From Pseudomonadota bacterium (GTDB taxonomy: Bacteria; Pseudomonadota; Alphaproteobacteria; Rhizobiales; Xanthobacteraceae): a stretch of DNA of 7,012 bases. Shown one piece after another: positions 5,758-7,012 of this stretch. Under the pieces are notes generated by a model, which was given only the letters and a program-made list of their open reading frames with translations, did not search any database and had not been told where the DNA came from. Location: NCBI GenBank assembly GCA_023405565.1, contig JAEXXW010000097.1:1-7012 (forward strand). Reading direction: 5' to 3'. How positions within the stretch are numbered: the stretch's first letter is position 1; each line of letters opens with the position of its first letter. The position numbers and the translations under genes are program-made.

Positions 5758-7012
5758 ATGATCAGGCCGGTGTTGATTGTGGCGGCAATGCTGCTCGCGC
5801 TCGGGCTCACCCCCGCGGCGGCGCAGAAGCGCGTGGCGCTGGTGATCGGCAACGACGCCTATCAGAACGTGACGCCGCTGCAGAAGGCCAGCAACGACGC
5901 CGAGCGCGTGGCCAAGACCCTCAAGGGACTCGGCTTCCAGGTGATCTCGGCCACCAATCAGAGCCGCCGCGGTATGAGCGACAGCCTGAGCGCGTTCGAG
6001 CGCGCGCTCTCGGAAGGGGATACCGCCTTCTTCTTCTTTGCCGGCCACGGTTTCCAGATCAAAGGCGAGAACTACCTCCTGCCGACCGACGTGCCGATGG
6101 CGCTCGACGGCGAGGAGGAGAAGATCCACGAGAATTCGTTCCTCGCCCGCCGCATCATGGAGCGTATCCGCAATAAGCGCGTGCGGACAACGATCGTGGT
6201 GCTGGATGCCTGCCGCAATAATCCGTTCGAGCGTTCGGGCACCCGCAGCGTCCGCGGCGGCGGTGGCCTTGCGGCCATGAGCGAGGACGGGGCCTTCGTG
6301 ATCTACTCGGCGTCGGAAAACCAGACTGCGCTCGACTATGCCTCGGCTGAGGACAAGGATCCGAACTCGGTCTTCACCCGCTATTTCGTAAAAGAGCTGG
6401 AGACGCCCGGCCTGTCGCTGGTGCAGGTGGCCAAGCGCACGCAGGCGAGCGTTACCGAGCTGGCACGCAAGTATAAGCATGCGCAGCGCCCGGCCTATTA
6501 CGACGAGATCGTTGGTGATGTCGTGTTGAATGGTACGCTCGATCCCAAGCGGGCAATCGAAACCATTCCGCAGCAGGTCGCGGCCCTGCCGGTGCAGCCG
6601 TCGCCGCTGCAAAACCGTCCGAGCGAGCCGGAGCAACTCAATGCGCCGCTCGCCAATTTCATGCGCCACAATGGCGGTTGGTCGGTGACCTTGTCATTTG
6701 CCGATCCGGTGACGGCCATATCGTGGCGCTTCGGCGAGAAGGGAAACTTCAAGGAGACCGGTTTCCTCGACACGCTCGATCCGCGCACCCGCAAGCGCAT
6801 GCCCAATCCGTCGCTGCAGCTCGATGCCGATACGCCGGAAGGCACGATCTATGTGCGCTATGCCGACATTCGCGGTGACTGGGCTGAGCCGTTCCCGATC
6901 AAGTTCGATCCGGTCGCGGCACTGGAGCGCGGGGAACGGCAGATCCTGGAAATGACCAGCGGGAGCTGGTTGTCTTTCCGCGAATTCAACGGGCTGATGG
7001 TCTATTATACCC
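5758..7012 (+). CDS. Secreted caspase-like (peptidase C14) protein, partial at C-terminus
   Basis: The frame is open from the ATG at 5758 to the window end (418 residues seen), preceded by AAGGGGGG at good spacing. Residues 1-22 are a signal peptide (MIRP, then hydrophobic VLIVAAMLLALGL, cleavage near PAAA-Q), so the protein is probably periplasmic or exported. Residues 24-260 form a caspase/metacaspase p20-like domain: KRVALVIGNDAYQ (24-36), LQKASNDAE (41-49), FFFFAGHGFQ (91-100; catalytic H97), NYLLPTD (105-111), TTIVVLDACRNNPF (144-157; catalytic C152) and FVIYSASENQTALD (180-193). Substrate-pocket chemistry cannot be read here. A Pro/Gln-rich linker (265-297) leads to a region from about 305 (GGWSVTLSFADPV, IYVRYADIRGDWAEPFPIKFD) that looks beta-rich and matches no family I can name. 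The gene diverges from the solute-binding protein operon. Bacterial members of this family are linked to proteolysis, signalling and cell death, but its role here is unknown. Confidence 0.93.
   Translation, partial: MIRPVLIVAAMLLALGLTPAAAQKRVALVIGNDAYQNVTPLQKASNDAERVAKTLKGLGFQVISATNQSRRGMSDSLSAFERALSEGDTAFFFFAGHGFQIKGENYLLPTDVPMALDGEEEKIHENSFLARRIMERIRNKRVRTTIVVLDACRNNPFERSGTRSVRGGGGLAAMSEDGAFVIYSASENQTALDYASAEDKDPNSVFTRYFVKELETPGLSLVQVAKRTQASVTELARKYKHAQRPAYYDEIVGDVVLNGTLDPKRAIETIPQQVAALPVQPSPLQNRPSEPEQLNAPLANFMRHNGGWSVTLSFADPVTAISWRFGEKGNFKETGFLDTLDPRTRKRMPNPSLQLDADTPEGTIYVRYADIRGDWAEPFPIKFDPVAALERGERQILEMTSGSWLSFREFNGLMVYYT

Noticed and set aside
5686..6669. 327-codon minus-strand frame opposite the caspase-like gene
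   Set aside because: It is in antisense register with a gene that has a signal peptide and catalytic dyad; it has no recognisable domain of its own.

Overview
The window is a GC-rich, densely coded bacterial segment with five recognisable genes, two of them cut by the window edges. The codon use, the gene types (TctC-type binding protein, EutB, secreted caspase-like protein) and an intergenic palindromic repeat whose ends read CCTCATGGTGAGG and CCTCAGGATGAGG suggest an alphaproteobacterium of the Bradyrhizobium/Rhodopseudomonas/Afipia group (Hyphomicrobiales). This placement rests on recognition of the sequence, not on a database search.

Layout. Positions 1-896 (minus) hold the N-terminal two thirds of EutB, the large subunit of ethanolamine ammonia-lyase; the rest lies beyond the left edge. 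A 199-bp divergent gap follows, with a perfect 8+1+8 palindrome that looks like an operator. Positions 1096-2265 (plus) encode a PLP-dependent trans-sulfuration enzyme, most like cystathionine gamma-lyase. It converges on the next block across a 186-bp gap that is almost filled by a nested-hairpin repeat (2272-2426).

Positions 5534-2452 (minus) form a compact three-gene array, probably one operon. The first gene encodes an exported TctC/Bug-type solute-binding protein. Fifteen bases later comes a cytoplasmic HExxH zinc-metallopeptidase-like protein, whose TGA overlaps the ATG of an ATP-grasp enzyme related to D-Ala-D-Ala ligase (ATGA overlap). The translationally coupled peptidase/ligase pair is the least explained part of the window and the best candidate for an uncharacterised system. 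A true Ddl role is unlikely, because the N-terminal Ddl signature is missing and there is no cell-wall gene nearby.

A 223-bp divergent gap with a plausible promoter for the minus-strand operon leads to 5758-7012 (plus), a secreted caspase-like (peptidase C14) protein. It has a His/Cys dyad and a C-terminal region of unknown type, and it runs off the right edge. No tRNA, rRNA, CRISPR array, transposase or integrase was seen. Links between the blocks (ethanolamine breakdown, sulfur amino acids, solute binding, peptidase/ligase, caspase-like protein) are not evident from the sequence; they look like neighbouring chromosomal units rather than one pathway.
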